Shown here one piece after another: positions 8,375 through 17,484 of a DNA stretch of 41,241 bases. The DNA is from Bacteroidia bacterium (GTDB lineage Bacteria; Bacteroidota; Bacteroidia; Bacteroidales; Bacteroidaceae): contig RZZX01000011.1 in assembly GCA_009929715.1 (NCBI GenBank), positions 1 through 41,241 of the forward strand, read 5' to 3'. The position numbers and the translations under genes are program-made. The notes under the pieces are model-generated. The model was given only the letters and a program-made list of their open reading frames with translations, made no database searches and was not told where the DNA came from. The stretch's first letter is position 1, and every line of letters starts with the position of its first letter.

Positions 8375-9555
8375 TAAAACGATCAGTTATAGTGTGCTGT
8401 AGCCTGTTTACCCTTTGGGGGGTACAGGCACAGCAACCGCACCTTGATGAAGTTTTGCATCAAATAGAGCAAAACAACAAGGTCTTGCAAGCCAACGGCC
8501 AACAGGTGAGTGCGCAGAAATTAGAAGCCAAAGCTGAAAACAACTTGAGTAATCCCTCTTTATCGTATGCTCACCTTTGGAATGCCAACGATAAAAGTCA
8601 AAAGGTAAGTGAAATGGTGATCTCACAAAGTTTCGATTTCCCCACCCTCTATTGGTCGCGCCGAAGTCTTAATGCCTTAAAATATAAGACATTCGACAGT
8701 GAGGCAACCGTTGTCCGACAGAACATCTTACTTGAAGCTAAAGAGCTATGCCTAGACATCATCTTGCTACGTCGGCAAAAACAGCTTTTAGAAGAGCGTC
8801 TGAAAAATGCCACAGAGCTCGCTGCCGTGTACGACAAACGGTTAAAGACAGGCGATGCCAATGTGATCGAAACCAATAAGATCAAGTTGGAGTTGCTTAA
8901 TGTGAAGACAGAAACGACCCTAAACGCCACTAACCTACAAAATAAGCTTGAAGCTTTAAGAGCCCTCAACGGACAGCGTCCACTCTCTTTTGAAAGTACG
9001 GAATATCCGTCGACGCCCTTTCCTACAGACTACCAACAGTTGAAATCGGAAGTCATCAGCACAGACCGTACCCTCGATTTCTTAACAAACCAAAGCTTAG
9101 TCTCTCACAAAGCGATCGGTCTCAACCGCTCTCAGTGGCTACCGAAGTTTGAATTAGGCTATCGACGCAACACCGATGCCGGTACCTCACTGAATGGCTT
9201 TGTAGTAGGCCTCTCTTTTCCACTGTTTGAAAATCGCCACCGCGTGAAACAGGCCAAAGCACAAGCGTTAAATAGTGATTTACAAAAAGAGAATGCCACC
9301 ATACAGCTCGAATCGGAACTAGCACAACGCTATCAAAGAGCACACGCTCTCTATCTTTCGATGGAAGAGTACAAAGCCAGTTTCCAATCGGCCACCGACT
9401 TGAACCTTCTTAAAGAGGCCCTAACCGGTGGTCAGATCAGCATCATTGAGTATTTTGCCGAAGTCGGCGTGATCTATCAAAGTCGCCAAAATCTCCTGGC
9501 TCTAGAGAACGAATACCAGAAAACAATGGCACAGATTTATAAAAACAAGTTATAA
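8371..9555 (+). CDS. TolC-family outer-membrane channel (CusC/CzcC type)
   Basis: 394 aa. Signal peptide MIKRSVIVCCSLFTLWGVQA, then two repeats of long coiled-coil helices typical of outer-membrane efflux proteins (for example residues 40-75 and 120-190, with GDANVIETNKIKLELLNV). A second set follows after about residue 285 (KQAKAQALNSDLQKEN). It supplies the outer-membrane exit duct of the efflux complex. It begins inside the last codons of the pump gene (ATGA overlap). It ends convergently with rsmF: the palindrome TTATAA at 9550-9555 provides the stop codon of both genes, leaving no room for a separate terminator between them. Confidence 0.9.
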   Translation: MIKRSVIVCCSLFTLWGVQAQQPHLDEVLHQIEQNNKVLQANGQQVSAQKLEAKAENNLSNPSLSYAHLWNANDKSQKVSEMVISQSFDFPTLYWSRRSLNALKYKTFDSEATVVRQNILLEAKELCLDIILLRRQKQLLEERLKNATELAAVYDKRLKTGDANVIETNKIKLELLNVKTETTLNATNLQNKLEALRALNGQRPLSFESTEYPSTPFPTDYQQLKSEVISTDRTLDFLTNQSLVSHKAIGLNRSQWLPKFELGYRRNTDAGTSLNGFVVGLSFPLFENRHRVKQAKAQALNSDLQKENATIQLESELAQRYQRAHALYLSMEEYKASFQSATDLNLLKEALTGGQISIIEYFAEVGVIYQSRQNLLALENEYQKTMAQIYKNKL

Positions 9556-10980
9556 CGTCGTGATTTCATCGGGCAGACGAGTAGTCCGAATACGCCACTC
9601 CTGCGGATATAGATTATTGGCCCGATTGCCGATATTCTTCACAAAGCCGATAGGGACCTGCTTATAAGTCACCACAACATACCCGCGAGAGGCTGTCACC
9701 GATAAAGTGATGGCCTCTTTATGCAAATAAGCAATCGCTTGTTCATACGTCAGCTCCTCACGAGGAAAAAGTGCCATATGAAAGAGTCGGTTCATCGCCA
9801 AGTCATGAAAAGGAGCTAAATCCTTTCCCTTCAACTCTCCCACCGTTACCCCAAAATCGATCACCTTCAAAGAGAGCCTCAGTGCTTCCAGCTCCGTGGT
9901 GTAGAACTCACTAAAAGCGATCAGTTCACTTCCCTTGGGTATCAACCGGTAATCACTCCTGTTCAACCAACTCGCTGCTTGACTCATCATCTCTTTCGAA
10001 AAGAGAGTCGCCTCAGCCGCTTTCTTACTCTTCTTTTTAGGCAGAGAGGCTTCCCAACAGGCCTCCTCTTCGCCAACCGGCTTGCGCAAAACAGCTAAAA
10101 AGAAGCCTTCACCACGCGTCCGATGAGGTAGAAACCGGTAAACCGGAGCCTCATAACCCGTTAGCAAACTGCCGGTGATTCCCCACGATTCGGCCGTATC
10201 CAACGGCAAGACCTCTGCCCCATACGTCTGTTCCATCCAGCGCACATTCTCTTCATCTTCTTCCGTATTATAGGTACACGTACTATAAATAAGTAAGCCG
10301 CCCGGTTTCAGTGAAGGCCAAATATCGGTTATGATACGCCGTTGACGCTGCCAACAAGTACGGACATTCTCCGGACTCCACTCCTCAATGGCTCCTGGAT
10401 CCTTGCGAAACATCCCCTCACCAGAGCAAGGTACATCCGTCAAGATGACATCAAAAAACGCCTTCAAAGAAGAAAAGTCCGATGGGTCATTATTCGTAAC
10501 CACCACATCGGGATCTCCCCACTTCGCTAAATTCTCCGCCAAGATCTGCGCACGTGTCCGACTCACCTCATTAGCCACCAAGAGACTACCTTCGGGGAGG
10601 ATACTCCGGGCATGAGTGGACTTTCCACCTGGTGCGGCGCAAAGATCGAGCATCACCACCGGCGTTTTAAGGTACTGCTTCAACGCCTGCTCCACGAACA
10701 TGGAAGAGGCCTCCTGCACATAATAACAGCCGGCATGAAACAAGGGATCGAACGTAAAAGTCAACCGTTTGTTGAGATAGTACCCGTTCGTAGCCCAAGG
10801 TACGGGCTCGAAAGTAAGGGTAGAGCAACACGCAGCGTCGCGATCCTCCAAACGGAAGTCGGCTGGATTCAAACGGATACTGACTGAGGGTTCTTGTTCA
10901 AGGGCATCAGTCAAAGCCTGACACTCTTTTTCGCCTAATAGCGTATGGATATAGTTGGTAAACGGGATTGGTAATTTCAT
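9550..10980 (-). CDS. rsmF: rRNA (cytosine-C5) methyltransferase, RsmF/NOL1-NOP2-Sun family
   Basis: 476 aa from the Met at 10980 (MKLPIPFTNYIHTLLG); an in-frame Met 19 codons upstream adds residues not typical of the family. It transfers methyl from SAM to C5 of a cytosine in rRNA. Visible motifs: SAM-binding DLCAAPGGKSTHA near residue 109; TDVPCSGEGMF near 182 (the Cys of motif IV that releases product); STCTYNTEEDEENV near 230 (the nucleophile Cys of motif VI). The C-terminal third is the RNA-binding region found in RsmF-type enzymes, ending with a PUA-like domain. The exact target cytosine is inferred only by family. Monocistronic and divergent from the sigma-factor operon. Confidence 0.9.
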   Translation of the reverse strand: MKLPIPFTNYIHTLLGEKECQALTDALEQEPSVSIRLNPADFRLEDRDAACCSTLTFEPVPWATNGYYLNKRLTFTFDPLFHAGCYYVQEASSMFVEQALKQYLKTPVVMLDLCAAPGGKSTHARSILPEGSLLVANEVSRTRAQILAENLAKWGDPDVVVTNNDPSDFSSLKAFFDVILTDVPCSGEGMFRKDPGAIEEWSPENVRTCWQRQRRIITDIWPSLKPGGLLIYSTCTYNTEEDEENVRWMEQTYGAEVLPLDTAESWGITGSLLTGYEAPVYRFLPHRTRGEGFFLAVLRKPVGEEEACWEASLPKKKSKKAAEATLFSKEMMSQAASWLNRSDYRLIPKGSELIAFSEFYTTELEALRLSLKVIDFGVTVGELKGKDLAPFHDLAMNRLFHMALFPREELTYEQAIAYLHKEAITLSVTASRGYVVVTYKQVPIGFVKNIGNRANNLYPQEWRIRTTRLPDEITTL

Positions 10981-11083
10981 TTTTCTGCCTAAATATCTGC
11001 AAATATCAAAAAAAATTAGTCTCTTTGCAACTTTCAAAACAACTAAGTACGTCTAACAGACAAAGATTAAAAAACCAAATGAT

Positions 11084-11731
11084 ATGAAACAAATTTTAGT
11101 AGCTTTGATGGTAGCATTCGCATTCAGTTTTACAGCCTCAGCCAACGGAGAGGCAACCATCCTCAGAGATTCCGTTAAGAAAGAAAAAGTAGTGGCTGCA
11201 AAAAAGGAAGCCGTCCAAACGACCGAAAGTGACACCTCATCAGACACCACCTCTTACACTGATGAACTAGATACCACTGCTGTCGACATGGAGGAATGCA
11301 ACGATGCAGCGAATATAGATCTCGGCGACGACTTCCCATTCAACGGTAAGATGGGTAATGCCATCAATGGCGGTATTTTAATAGCCATCGTAAGTGTTCT
11401 AGCCGTCTTTGGACTCCCTGTTTTCGTGATCTTCATAGCCTTCTTTTTCCGATACAAAAACAGAAAAGCCCAATATAAGCTAGCCGAACAAGCTTTAGCT
11501 GCCGGACAACCCATACCGGAACACCTGCTGAAAGAGGTTAAGATAAACGATCCACGGTCACAAGGAATTAAAAACACCTTTACCGGCATGGGACTCTTCA
11601 TCTTCCTTTGGGCCATTACCGGAGAGTTTGGCATCGGATGCATCGGTCTATTAGTCATGTTCATGGGTATCGGACAATGGGTCATCTCGATCAACAAATC
11701 TAAGTCAGATCGATACAACGAAGAGAAATGA
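11084..11731 (+). CDS. DUF6249-type membrane protein, first gene of sigma-factor operon
   Basis: 215 aa. Signal peptide (MKQILVALMVAFAFSFTASA), then a low-complexity Ser/Thr/Asp/Lys region (about 25-75), a transmembrane segment (about 97-121), a cytoplasmic KNRKAQYKLAEQALAAGQPIPEHLL helix and two further hydrophobic segments near the C-terminus (about 165-200). This layout matches the Bacteroidetes DUF6249 proteins commonly found before an ECF sigma factor. It overlaps the sigma gene by 4 nt (ATGA), so translation is coupled. A sensory or regulatory role for the sigma factor is inferred from context; biochemical function is unknown. Confidence 0.82.
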   Translation: MKQILVALMVAFAFSFTASANGEATILRDSVKKEKVVAAKKEAVQTTESDTSSDTTSYTDELDTTAVDMEECNDAANIDLGDDFPFNGKMGNAINGGILIAIVSVLAVFGLPVFVIFIAFFFRYKNRKAQYKLAEQALAAGQPIPEHLLKEVKINDPRSQGIKNTFTGMGLFIFLWAITGEFGIGCIGLLVMFMGIGQWVISINKSKSDRYNEEK

Positions 11732-12273
11732 GTCAACTCAACGATATCTCGTTAGTCGCACAGGTCGTGGTATTCAACAATACCAAGGCCTTCGACCAGT
11801 TGGTCAAGAAATACCAATCGCCTATCCGACGATTCTTCTTGAACCAAACCTGTGGCGACAGCGAATTGAGTGACGACCTAGCACAAGACACCTTTATCAA
11901 AGCTTACACCAACATGGCAAGCTTTAAAAACCTCTCTAACTTCTCAACATGGCTTTATCGTATTGCTTATAATGTTTTTTATGACTATATTCGCAGCCGA
12001 AGAGAGACGGATGACTTAGATTCTAAAGAAGTAGATAGTCTAAACTGTGTGGACCAGGTGAATGTGGGGCAACAGATGGATATTTACCAATCACTCAAAA
12101 TGCTAAAAGAAATAGAACGTACCTGCATAACTCTATTCTATATGGAAGATCTTAGCATAGATAAGATAGCAGGGGTAACAGGCATCCCGACAGGAACGGT
12201 TAAAAGCCACTTGTCAAGAGGTAAAGAGAAATTAGCAACCTATCTAAAACAAAACGGTTATGATGGAAATTAA
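11728..12273 (+). CDS. ECF-type RNA polymerase sigma factor
   Basis: 181 aa. Region 2 spans about residues 20-95, with DDLAQDTFIKAYTNMASF and FSTWLYRIAYNVFYDYIRSRR (core binding and -10 recognition). A variable linker follows, then region 4 (about 120-175) with the helix-turn-helix LSIDKIAGVTGIPTGTVKSH and a LSRGKEKL end. Sigma-70-family group 4 factors like this are usually held by a membrane anti-sigma factor. Here the neighbours on both sides are membrane proteins overlapping it by 4 nt upstream and 14 nt downstream. Target promoters and the inducing signal cannot be inferred. Confidence 0.93.
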   Translation: MSQLNDISLVAQVVVFNNTKAFDQLVKKYQSPIRRFFLNQTCGDSELSDDLAQDTFIKAYTNMASFKNLSNFSTWLYRIAYNVFYDYIRSRRETDDLDSKEVDSLNCVDQVNVGQQMDIYQSLKMLKEIERTCITLFYMEDLSIDKIAGVTGIPTGTVKSHLSRGKEKLATYLKQNGYDGN

Positions 12274-12592
12274 CGACGATAAATTGATACGCAGCTTTTT
12301 AGCCAAAGAGAAAAAAGAGGTAGCCGACAACGGTTTTAGCCGGTGCGTCATAGAAAACTTGCCCGGAAAGAAATACCGTTTGGTAGAGCAAGTAACCAAC
12401 GTAGTTATGTTGGCCTGCCTAATCTTATTCTTTGCATTCGATGGCCTACAAGCCATCATGAGTACCGTCAAAGAGATGATTATAGGGATGATTCAACACG
12501 GAAGCAGTGGGGCTCTTGATCCAAAATCACTGATTATCGCCGCCGTGGTGCTGATTATCCTTGGTACACGAAAAATTTATTCAATGGAATAA
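12260..12592 (+). CDS. Small membrane protein, candidate anti-sigma factor (DUF5056-like)
   Basis: 110 aa (or 109 from a second ATG at 12263). A soluble N-terminal part with MMEINDDKLIRSFLAKEKKEVADNGF and the FSRCVIENLP motif is followed by two hydrophobic segments (about residues 45-62 and 88-102). It overlaps the sigma gene by 14 nt. Short proteins of this form follow ECF sigma genes in Bacteroidetes (DUF5056-like, from memory) and are natural anti-sigma candidates. It lacks the His-x3-Cys-x2-Cys zinc motif of ZAS-type anti-sigma factors. Role inferred from context. Confidence 0.8.
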   Translation: MMEINDDKLIRSFLAKEKKEVADNGFSRCVIENLPGKKYRLVEQVTNVVMLACLILFFAFDGLQAIMSTVKEMIIGMIQHGSSGALDPKSLIIAAVVLIILGTRKIYSME

Positions 12593-12630
12593 AATCTAGC
12601 TAAAATTTGTTTGATACACCATACTACCAT

Positions 12631-12667
12631 AAAGGATGAACAAGAATGCGTTCATCCTTTTTTTTTG
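12631..12667 (+). terminator. Terminator of the sigma-factor operon
   Basis: Perfect 11-bp stem AAAGGATGAAC / GTTCATCCTTT around an 8-nt loop, followed by a run of Ts on the plus strand. It lies 39 bp after the last gene of the operon. Confidence 0.9.
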
Positions 12668-12720
12668 GCTTAGCCTCCCAAAGTCACCATACCGGCCTAT
12701 CGGCACCTTCACCAAGGGGC

Positions 12721-12786
12721 AAAAAAAAAGGAGTCACGCCTGACTCCAACCTTTGTTAACCTTAAATCTAATACTATGAAAAACAC
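12721..12786 (-). ncRNA. Putative orphan small RNA (about 60-65 nt)
   Basis: Minus-strand transcript predicted from a consensus promoter (12791-12821) to a strong intrinsic terminator (12721-12747: stem GGAGTCA / TGACTCC followed by nine Ts). Between them there is no ATG and no ORF; the minus strand has an AT-rich 5' part (TTTTTCATAGTATTAGATTT) then AAGGTTAACAAAGGTTGG before the terminator. The unit stands alone, 122 bp past the mutB stop and separated from it by mutB's own terminator. Paralogous short sRNAs are known in Bacteroides; whether this is one of them needs a covariance or similarity search. Confidence 0.65.
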
Positions 12787-12790
12787 AGTG

Positions 12791-12821
12791 CAAAGATACG
12801 GACTTTAGTTAAATCTGCAAA
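12791..12821 (-). promoter_or_regulatory. Consensus promoter of the putative small RNA
   Basis: On the minus strand, TTTG (12821-12818), exactly 19 bp, then TATCTTTG (12798-12791). This is a full TTTG-N19-TAnnTTTG match, as good as the efflux-operon promoter, and no protein gene follows it. Confidence 0.75.
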
Positions 12822-12853
12822 TTATCCAAGCAAAAAAGCATGTTCCATAACAC

Positions 12854-12893
12854 TTTTTAAACAAAAAGGCGGTATGGTTAACCCATACCGCCT
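12854..12893 (-). terminator. Terminator of the mutA-mutB operon
   Basis: Perfect 11-bp stem AGGCGGTATGG / CCATACCGCCT (12867-12877 with 12883-12893) around a 5-nt loop. On the minus strand it is followed by a T-rich stretch. It lies 26 bp after the mutB stop. Confidence 0.85.
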
Positions 12894-12918
12894 CTATTTT
12901 AACACTTAAAGCCTTCGC

Positions 12919-15066
12919 TTACTCTTCATCAATTAAGATTTCCAAGATTTGGCAAGCCGCTTTAGCCACCGGCGTACCAGGACCAAAGATAGCAGCTACA
13001 CCCGCCTTGTACAAGAAATCATAATCCTGAGCAGGGATCACACCACCGGCGATCACCACGATATCCTCGCGACCAAGACTCTTCAGTTCTGCGATAATTT
13101 GCGGAACCAAAGTCTTATGACCAGCAGCCAAAGAAGAGACACCCACTACGTGAACGTCATTTTCAACCGCTTCACGTGCAGCTTCGGCTGGAGTTTGGAA
13201 CAACGGTCCCATATCCACATCGAATCCACAGTCGGCATAACCAGTAGCTACCACCTTAGCACCACGGTCGTGACCATCCTGACCCATCTTCGCAATCATG
13301 ATACGCGGCTGACGCCCCTCTTTCTTCGCAAACTTCTCGGTCAGTTCACAAGCCCGCTTGAAGTCGCTGTCATTTTTACTTTCTGCTGAATACACGCCTG
13401 AAATAGTTCTAATAATTGCTTTATAACGGCCCACGATTTGTTCGCAAGCAAAAGAAATCTCTCCCAAAGTAGCCCGTACACGAGCAGCCTCAACAGCCAA
13501 TTCCAACAAGTTTCCTTGACCCAATTTCACACATTCGGTAATAGCAGTCAACGCCTTATCCACCTCAGCCTGATTACGTCCCTCTTTCAAGCGGTACAAG
13601 TTTTCGATCTGTTCTTTCCGAACAGCCGTATTATCGACCTCCAGAATATCGATTGGATCTTCTTTCTCCAAACGATACTTATTCACACCAACGATGGTTT
13701 GTGCTCCACTGTCGATACGCGCTTGCGTGCGAGCAGCAGCCTCTTCGATACGCATTTTAGGAATACCAGTCTCGATAGCTTTAGCCATACCGCCCAGTTT
13801 CTCTACCTCTTCAATACGTTCCCAAGCCTTTTGAACCAAGTCGTTCGTCAGTGATTCTACATAATAAGAGCCGCCCCATGGGTCAACATTCTTACAGATG
13901 TTAGTCTCTTCCTGAATATAAATCTGCGTATTACGCGCAATACGAGCAGAGAAATCGGTAGGCAATGCAATCGCCTCATCCAACGCATTGGTATGCAACG
14001 ACTGTGTATGTCCCAAAGCAGCCGCCATCGCTTCGATACAAGTACGGCCCACGTTGTTGAACGGATCCTGTTCAGTCAGCGACCAACCAGAAGTTTGCGA
14101 GTGCGTACGCAACGCCAACGATTTCGGGTTCTTCGGATTGAACTGTTTAACGATCTTCGACCACAACATACGTGCAGCACGCATCTTAGCAATCTCCATA
14201 AAGTGGTTTGTTCCGATAGCCCAGAAGAACGACAAACGAGGTGCAAACGCATCGATGTCAATTCCTGCAGCCACACCGGCACGAAGATACTCCAAGCCGT
14301 CGGCCAATGTATAAGCCAACTCGATATCTGCCGTTGCCCCTGCTTCCTGCATGTGGTAACCCGAGATAGAGATAGAGTTAAACTTAGGCATCTTCTGCGA
14401 CGTATACTCAAAGATATCAGAGATAATCTTCATAGAGAATGCAGGCGGATAAATATACGTATTACGCACCATGAACTCCTTCAAGATATCATTCTGGATC
14501 GTACCAGCCATCTCTTCCAACTTAGCCCCTTGCTCCAAACCAGCGTTGATATAAAACGCCATAATCGGAAGCACCGCTCCATTCATCGTCATAGAAACAG
14601 ACATCTTATTCAAAGGAATACCATCGAAGAGCACCTTCATGTTTTCGAGCGAGCAGATAGACACACCAGCTTTACCCACATCACCCACCACACGGTCATG
14701 ATCAGGGTCATAACCACGGTGAGTAGCCAAGTCGAACGCTACCGACAACCCCTTCTGACCAGAAGCCAAGTTCCGACGATAAAACGCATTTGATTCTTCG
14801 GCAGTCGAGAATCCGGCATACTGACGGATCGTCCATGGGCGAAGCGTGTACATCACAGAGTACGGGCCACGCAAGTAAGGAGGCAAGCCAGCAGCATACT
14901 GCAAGTGCTCCATCCCCTCAAGGTCCTCTTTCGTATAAATAGGCTTTACATCGATTAGTTCGGCAGTTTTCCAGTTAGCAGAAACGCCGTTAGCCTTTTG
15001 CCAGTCAGCACCATTTACAGGCTGGAAAGCGGCAAATATATCAAGGTTTTTAAAATCTTTTCTCAT
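12919..15066 (-). CDS. mutB: Methylmalonyl-CoA mutase large (catalytic) subunit
   Basis: 715 aa, full length for the catalytic subunit of adenosylcobalamin-dependent methylmalonyl-CoA mutase (EC 5.4.99.2). It interconverts succinyl-CoA and (R)-methylmalonyl-CoA; in Bacteroidales this is a step of the succinate-to-propionate pathway. The N-terminal TIM barrel has the substrate-binding [18 protein letters not shown] segment (here [18 protein letters not shown]) and [10 protein letters not shown]. The C-terminal cobalamin domain has the base-off motif DGHDRG (about residue 594-599), whose His ligates cobalt, followed by GVSSLAAGH and VIAGGVIP. It lies 42 bp after mutA in one operon. The window also encodes a cobalamin uptake operon that would supply the cofactor. 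Confidence 0.97.
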   Translation of the reverse strand: MRKDFKNLDIFAAFQPVNGADWQKANGVSANWKTAELIDVKPIYTKEDLEGMEHLQYAAGLPPYLRGPYSVMYTLRPWTIRQYAGFSTAEESNAFYRRNLASGQKGLSVAFDLATHRGYDPDHDRVVGDVGKAGVSICSLENMKVLFDGIPLNKMSVSMTMNGAVLPIMAFYINAGLEQGAKLEEMAGTIQNDILKEFMVRNTYIYPPAFSMKIISDIFEYTSQKMPKFNSISISGYHMQEAGATADIELAYTLADGLEYLRAGVAAGIDIDAFAPRLSFFWAIGTNHFMEIAKMRAARMLWSKIVKQFNPKNPKSLALRTHSQTSGWSLTEQDPFNNVGRTCIEAMAAALGHTQSLHTNALDEAIALPTDFSARIARNTQIYIQEETNICKNVDPWGGSYYVESLTNDLVQKAWERIEEVEKLGGMAKAIETGIPKMRIEEAAARTQARIDSGAQTIVGVNKYRLEKEDPIDILEVDNTAVRKEQIENLYRLKEGRNQAEVDKALTAITECVKLGQGNLLELAVEAARVRATLGEISFACEQIVGRYKAIIRTISGVYSAESKNDSDFKRACELTEKFAKKEGRQPRIMIAKMGQDGHDRGAKVVATGYADCGFDVDMGPLFQTPAEAAREAVENDVHVVGVSSLAAGHKTLVPQIIAELKSLGREDIVVIAGGVIPAQDYDFLYKAGVAAIFGPGTPVAKAACQILEILIDEE

Positions 15067-15108
15067 TTTGCTAGTTACAATTTAACGATTGATAAAATTC
15101 GATTGAAT

Positions 15109-16971
15109 TTACTTCAACAACTGTGCGTTGAATGCCTTCAACGTATCCAGAACGCTCACACGTACATGGATAAAGTTTTCAATTCCTTCAGCTTGCAATT
15201 CAGCCGCACATGCAGGATTACCGGCAACGACAAACATGGCGCGACCGTTGAGTGCTTTAAACGCAGGAATAGCATATTCAGCATATTCATCATCGCTCGA
15301 ACAAAGAACCACGATATCCGCCTTTGCATTCATAGCAGCCTCTACTCCAGCTTCCACTGTTTCAAAACCTAAATTATCAACCACTTCATAACCGGCACAA
15401 CCCAAGAAGTTGCACGCATATTGCGCACGAGCCTGACGCATAGCCAAGTTACCAATCGTTAGCATAAACGCTTTCGGACGGTGCGCAGAAGCTTCCGTTT
15501 GCAAGCGCAACGCTTCGAACTCACTAGCAGCGCGATCGAACACCAATGTTTCCACCTCTTTAGCGCAATTTCCATCGGCACAACAAGTTGTAGCCACCGG
15601 TCTCTTAGCGCCTGCTTTTTCAGTGAAGTTAGGATATTGGTTAGAACCCAACAAAATTTCACGGCGTTGAGCCACCGCTTTATGACGAGCCTTGTTGCTC
15701 TCGTTAACAGCTGCCTGAACTGTTCCAGCCTTCAACGCTACATAGAAGCCACCAGCCTCTTCAACGCCAAGGAACAACTCCCAAGCTTGCTGTGCGATAG
15801 CCACAGTCAAATTTTCAATATAATAAGAACCGGCAGCAGGGTCAACCACTTTATCGAAGTGTGACTCCTCCTTCAGCAACAACTGTTGGTTACGCGCCAA
15901 ACGTTCAGAGAAATCGTCCGATGCTTGGTAAGTCTTATCGAACGGAGAAACCGTCATCGAATCCACTCCACCCAATGCTGCACTCATCGCTTCAGTCTGT
16001 GTCCGAAGCAAGTTCACGTGTGCATCGAACAAAGTCAAGTTAAACATAGAAGTCTCTGCATGAATCTTCATCTTTGCAGCACACCGGCAATCGCTGCACT
16101 CCCCTAAGTAAGCATCCACGATATTGGCCCACAACATACGAGCCGCACGGAATTTAGCAATTTCAAGGAAGTAATTCGCACTGATACCAAAGTTAAATTT
16201 GATACGCTTAGCAACGGTAGCTGCAGGCACACCCGCTTCCACCAATTTCGTCAGGTAATCGTTACCCCAAGCCAAGGCATAGCCCAATTCTTGGAAGATA
16301 TACGCACCGGCATTGTTCAGACTCAACGCATTCACATTGATCACACGGAACAGAGGAAGCACCTCTACAGCCGCAATCAACGCCTTAGCTGTTTCAATCA
16401 AATCGCCCTTCTCTGCACCTTTAGTCAGCATGCGGTTGAAGAAGTCATAATTGATAGAGCCGCGTAGTTTTGTTAAGTCATACTTCTTCTCTGTAAAATA
16501 AGCCACTAACAAGTTGGCCAATTCTACCGAGCTGCTTTGACAAGTAGTAAAGTTCAATTCCACACATTCAGCGTGAACATCTGTCAAAAGCGTTTCAATC
16601 AGTTCGGCAGTCAGATCTTTCCCACTGATATGGAAAGAGAGAGAGTCGATACCTCTGTACAAAATATCCAAGGCTTTCGCATTAGCCTCTTTCGGACAAG
16701 ACACTTCAATTTCCTGGCGTACCAACCAAGCATTGTTTTCTTTCTTAGTACCTCTTAAATAAGGGAATTCACCAGGAAGCGCATCTGTTGTCTTCAACCC
16801 TTCCAAATCTTCCATCCGATAGAAAGGTTTTACTTTAAATCCTTCGTTTGTTTTCCAAACGAGCTTCTTCTCGAAATCAGCACCTTTCAAATCGGCTGTG
16901 ACTTTATCCATCCACTGTTGCGTGGTTACCGGAGCAAAGTCAGAGAAGAGTTTTTCTTTTCCGTCTGCCAT
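15109..16971 (-). CDS. mutA: Methylmalonyl-CoA mutase small subunit
   Basis: 620 aa. The non-catalytic partner of MutB in the heterodimeric enzyme, sharing its fold. It has the N-terminal linker that wraps the partner (FSDFAPVTTQQWMDKVTADLKG), a TIM-barrel-like domain and a C-terminal Rossmann-like domain (about 490-615) that lacks the DxHxxG cobalt-ligand motif, as expected of a small subunit. A 15-residue Cys-rich insertion (TTCCADGNCAKEVE, about 466-480) sits in the linker before that domain. It is the first gene of the mutA-mutB operon. Its start is 73 bp downstream of a TATATTTG box. No meaB/argK-type chaperone or epimerase gene is adjacent. Confidence 0.95.
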   Translation of the reverse strand: MADGKEKLFSDFAPVTTQQWMDKVTADLKGADFEKKLVWKTNEGFKVKPFYRMEDLEGLKTTDALPGEFPYLRGTKKENNAWLVRQEIEVSCPKEANAKALDILYRGIDSLSFHISGKDLTAELIETLLTDVHAECVELNFTTCQSSSVELANLLVAYFTEKKYDLTKLRGSINYDFFNRMLTKGAEKGDLIETAKALIAAVEVLPLFRVINVNALSLNNAGAYIFQELGYALAWGNDYLTKLVEAGVPAATVAKRIKFNFGISANYFLEIAKFRAARMLWANIVDAYLGECSDCRCAAKMKIHAETSMFNLTLFDAHVNLLRTQTEAMSAALGGVDSMTVSPFDKTYQASDDFSERLARNQQLLLKEESHFDKVVDPAAGSYYIENLTVAIAQQAWELFLGVEEAGGFYVALKAGTVQAAVNESNKARHKAVAQRREILLGSNQYPNFTEKAGAKRPVATTCCADGNCAKEVETLVFDRAASEFEALRLQTEASAHRPKAFMLTIGNLAMRQARAQYACNFLGCAGYEVVDNLGFETVEAGVEAAMNAKADIVVLCSSDDEYAEYAIPAFKALNGRAMFVVAGNPACAAELQAEGIENFIHVRVSVLDTLKAFNAQLLK

Positions 16972-17044
16972 AGTTTATTTAATATTACACAAGATTAATA
17001 CTAGTTTAAATCCATTTCTTTCTAATTGTCTCTTGTTAGACCTG

Positions 17045-17052
17045 CAAATATA
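17045..17052 (-). promoter_or_regulatory. -7 box upstream of mutA (TATATTTG)
   Basis: Minus-strand TATATTTG matches TAnnTTTG and lies 73 bp upstream of the mutA start. The -33 position is A/T-rich without a clean TTTG. No cobalamin riboswitch is seen here, so mutAB is not under the control that governs the uptake operon. Confidence 0.45.
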
Positions 17053-17124
17053 GCCATTTTGTTTAAATCATACTTTATTTTAGCGATTTTTCGCACTTAT
17101 AGATTACAAAGTGCTGTAAAAAAA

Positions 17125-17420
17125 AGGAGAAGACACATTGCGCTACTCTACGCCTTTTTGATAGCAGCAAGTGTATACCTCGGAAAAGTTGAAATTTTCG
17201 GCATCTCATTAGGAGTCACTTTTGTCTTATTTTCCGGTATTTTGATGGGGCATTTCGGCTTTAACGGCCGATACGTAAAACGTCGTTTGGCTGGCAGTCC
17301 GCTAGTGGTCGCTATGCTCATCGGACGCTTTGACCATTTCTCATCACCCCTATACCGCTCCTTATCATCGGTGCAATAGCACGCCTATATTATAAGGTGA
17401 ACTATTTAATAGGGAGTTGA
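17125..17420 (+). pseudogene. Remnant of a YidE/AspT-type transporter gene
   Basis: The first part encodes [20 protein letters not shown] then [20 protein letters not shown], which closely resembles the N-terminal membrane segment of YidE/AspT-family antiporters. At about 17335-17345 the frame changes and the new frame gives [20 protein letters not shown] then VNYLIGS and a stop; this resembles a segment from near the end of those proteins. The full proteins exceed 500 aa, so about 350 residues are missing from the middle and the end. It is best read as an internally deleted, frameshifted pseudogene. Plus-strand ATGs upstream (17026) give an implausible N-terminus. Family assignment is from recall of the conserved motif. 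Confidence 0.55.
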
Positions 17421-17484
17421 AAGAAAAAACAAAAGTCATTAATTTCATTATTCAAGGCTATTTAGTCATTTTATCCGTTCTTTT

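Noticed and set aside
10981..11037. 19-residue extension of the RsmF-type enzyme
   Set aside because: Family proteins begin near the internal Met (MKLPIPF), and the extension lies in the AT-rich divergent promoter region.
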